DNA of 43,972 nucleotides from Anaerolineales bacterium. Its GTDB lineage: Bacteria; Chloroflexota; Anaerolineae; Anaerolineales; JABWBV01. Shown piece after piece: positions 42,317 through 43,972 of this stretch. The stretch spans positions 1-43,972 of the forward strand of contig JACKAX010000031.1 in NCBI GenBank assembly GCA_020634875.1, given 5' to 3'. The first letter of the stretch is position 1. The number at the start of each line of letters is the position of its first letter. The notes beneath the pieces were generated by a model. The model did not search any database and was not told where the DNA came from. It saw only the letters and a list, made by a program, of their open reading frames with translations. A program made the position numbers and the translations under genes.

Positions 42317-43534
42317 TCAAGATTCTCGTATCCACTCCGCCGCTTCCCGCGCCCATTGCACCATCTCCGCTTCCGTCGCATTTTTGCGGGTGAGGCGGGC
42401 GAGCAGGTTGCGGAGGTTTTCGATCTTCAGGGTAGGATCGTATTGGGCGAGGCGGGTGAGGAATTCGCTGTCACGGAGGGCGGGGTCGAGGCGGTAACGG
42501 CGGCCCAGCGAGCGTTTGAGTTGGCTGTGATAGTGACGAAGCAGAGCGGTGCGGTTTCCGGCGCGGCGGTTGAGGTTGGCGAGGGCGGTGACGTATTCGA
42601 GCGGAGCGCGGCGGGTGATTTCGTGGGCGAGCGGGACGGGGCGGCCAAACTGACGCCCGCCCAACAACAGGCCGAGGAAGATCACGCCCGCAACGTAGAG
42701 CAGCGCACGTCCAGCCGGAGTACGCCGGAGCCAGTCAGTTGGCCCGGAGATTTCAGCGACAGCCGTTTCCAGGCGTTTGCCGTGATGCCATTCGTCGAAC
42801 CAGACATGGGTTTCGCGGGGGATGGTACCGATCAGGTTGAGGATGAGTTCGGGGTTGCCGGGTTCTTTGAGGCCCGCGTTGGTGAAGGGGGTGACATCGG
42901 CGCTGAGGAAGACGCGGCCTTCTCCCTGCTTAAAGGTGACGAGGACAGGGCCTTCGGGCAGGGCGACGAGGGGGATAAAGGGGAGCGGATCTTCGTTTTC
43001 GGCGGGGCGATCCGGTTGGAGGTAGGTGAAGGCGTGGAGCGTGGCACCCCGCGGGACGGGGGAATCATTCGCGCTTGGGGTAGAGTCGTTCGTCAGCGGC
43101 GGGTTAGTAAAGATGGGGAGGAGAGGGGCAAGGGAGGGGGTTTCCTCATTCGCATACCACAGGGAAAAGTTGTAGTGCCGGACGGCTTGCGCGGTGTATT
43201 GGCCTTCTCCGGCGAGGAGAAGTGTGCGGCCGTTTTCTACAAATTTGTCGAGGATTTCCCACTCAGCATCGGTAATGGGGGTTTGGGGTTCGAGGAGGAG
43301 GACGAGAGCAGTAGTTTCTGGAATGGCGTATTCGGTTTGGACAGTGTCGTGAACGAAATAATTGATGCGGGGAAGCCAGAGCCATAGGGCGTGCGCGCCA
43401 TTGGGCTCGTCGGAATCGTTGGCGAGCGCGGGCGGACCGATCTCCTGCGTTTGTTGGAGGGCGGCAAACACGGTGAGCACGGCCAGGATGAGGAGGAGCC
43501 CGAGGGTGAGAAGGGTGTCGCGGGAGGGTTTCAC
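42317..43534 (-). CDS. DUF4350 domain membrane protein
   Basis: A 405-aa protein. An N-terminal helix (about 8-26) leads to an extracytoplasmic DUF4350 domain (about 35-250) with PNGAHALWLWLPR, WEILDKFVENGRTLLLAGEG and GEGRVFLSADVTPFTNAGL, features of a degraded glutamine-amidotransferase-like fold. A second helix lies at about 277-294, and a cytoplasmic helical tail reaches residue 405. It is a regular neighbour of DUF4129, MoxR and DUF58 genes; the group's function is unknown. Its start overlaps the DUF4129 stop by ATGA. Its last codons have a decayed copy at 40297-40374. Confidence 0.9.
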   Translation of the reverse strand: MKPSRDTLLTLGLLLILAVLTVFAALQQTQEIGPPALANDSDEPNGAHALWLWLPRINYFVHDTVQTEYAIPETTALVLLLEPQTPITDAEWEILDKFVENGRTLLLAGEGQYTAQAVRHYNFSLWYANEETPSLAPLLPIFTNPPLTNDSTPSANDSPVPRGATLHAFTYLQPDRPAENEDPLPFIPLVALPEGPVLVTFKQGEGRVFLSADVTPFTNAGLKEPGNPELILNLIGTIPRETHVWFDEWHHGKRLETAVAEISGPTDWLRRTPAGRALLYVAGVIFLGLLLGGRQFGRPVPLAHEITRRAPLEYVTALANLNRRAGNRTALLRHYHSQLKRSLGRRYRLDPALRDSEFLTRLAQYDPTLKIENLRNLLARLTRKNATEAEMVQWAREAAEWIRES

Positions 43535-43972
43535 TTCTGCGCTCTTAAATCTTCCACCCGCTCGGCGTAATGCTCAAACGTGGGTGCATCCACTTCCTGA
43601 TAGCCGTACCAAACACGGTCGAAGGTTTCGACGACTTCTTGAAGAGGGGCCGCGAGGTCGGGGCGGTTTTGCACACTGCGGAGGGTTTCGCGGTTGGTGA
43701 GGGTGCGGTCGTAGCGGAGGAGGCCGCGCTCTTCAAGGAGGAGGAGGGATGCAAGGTAAAGATAACGAATAGCGGTACGGTGATCGCCTGTTTGAGAAAG
43801 TTCGCGGGCGCGCTGGCGGGCAGAGTCAGCGGTGAGGGGGGCGGTTTCGCCATTGCCGTTCATCGTGTCTTCGGCCTCGGCGATTAGATTGCCCCAGGTA
43901 CCGCGCAGGATGTAAAAGAAGATAAGGGTGAGGAGTACGCCACCTATGAGGGTGATGATTAGGTTTATGGGG
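43531..43972 (-). CDS. DUF4129 domain protein, N-terminal part outside the window
   Basis: The frame is open to the window edge, so the gene start lies beyond 43972. The visible 146 residues begin with a transmembrane helix (INLIITLIGGVLLTLIFFYI), then a linker, then the DUF4129 domain: IRYLYLASLLLLEERGLLRY, TLTNRETLRSVQ, and FDRVWYGYQEVDAPTFEHY. An ATG at 43863 exists inside but would remove the membrane anchor. It overlaps DUF4350 by ATGA. It is the last visible gene of the MoxR-associated group. Confidence 0.88.
   Translation of the reverse strand, partial: PINLIITLIGGVLLTLIFFYILRGTWGNLIAEAEDTMNGNGETAPLTADSARQRARELSQTGDHRTAIRYLYLASLLLLEERGLLRYDRTLTNRETLRSVQNRPDLAAPLQEVVETFDRVWYGYQEVDAPTFEHYAERVEDLRAQK

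Overview
The window is one bacterial chromosome segment whose gene content points to Chloroflexota, most likely class Anaerolineae (an inference; there is no 16S gene here). The pointers are a coenzyme F420 gene set in a non-actinobacterial style, a CSLREA / choice-of-anchor-Q type beta-helix surface protein, the RDD-SpoIIM-DUF58-MoxR-DUF4350-DUF4129 group, GC-rich genes with long antisense open frames, and many palindromic word repeats between genes.

Layout. 1-3542: the end of an rRNA operon (3' part of tRNA-Ala, spacer, 23S, 5S, bidirectional terminator). 3559-6318: an APH-family kinase and an acyl-CoA dehydrogenase with ATGA overlap, plus an XRE regulator. 6523-7479: GDP-mannose 4,6-dehydratase. 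7575-9793: a two-gene ABC-2 exporter. 9804-13453: a fused Fe-S/molybdopterin hydroxylase resembling E. coli XdhD, followed by a SEC-C motif gene. 13568-15397: the surface beta-helix protein behind a consensus promoter. 15707-20618: arginase, M16C peptidase and an alpha/beta hydrolase. 20728-21525: the FAD subunit expected for the XdhD-like enzyme. 21737-22402: a small GGDEF protein with a ribbon-helix-helix-like tail. 22556-28615: F420 genes (LLM oxidoreductase, CofC, CofD, stand-alone nitroreductase, PPOX-fold protein, 2H phosphoesterase, CofE, F420:NADP reductase). 28645-30957: SsnA-like amidohydrolase and DUF1385 protein. 31052-35105: M20 peptidase, an unknown membrane protein, nitrilase-family protein and DUF1361 protein. 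35279-43972: RDD, SpoIIM, DUF58, MoxR, then an apparent insertion (HEPN-like protein, J-domain protein, lipoprotein, pseudopilin-like protein), then DUF4350 and a DUF4129 gene cut by the window end.

How the genes work together. CofC, CofD, the nitroreductase and CofE would carry F420 from FO to the glutamylated cofactor; the NADP reductase would reduce it, and the LLM and PPOX proteins are likely users. FO synthase is not in the window. The XdhD-like hydroxylase, YgfM-like FAD protein and SsnA-like deaminase are the parts of a purine-type molybdenum hydroxylase system that in other bacteria sit together and are linked to a labile selenium cofactor; here they are spread over 19 kb. The APH kinase/acyl-CoA dehydrogenase pair matches the LvaA/LvaC (ACAD10/11) logic for 4-hydroxyacyl-CoA breakdown.

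The most unusual signals are repeat units translated in frame inside conserved enzymes, several families of long intergenic palindromes, a frameshifted remnant of the DUF4350 gene end beside the inserted genes, and the GGDEF/ribbon-helix-helix fusion. I saw no CRISPR array, transposase or prophage.
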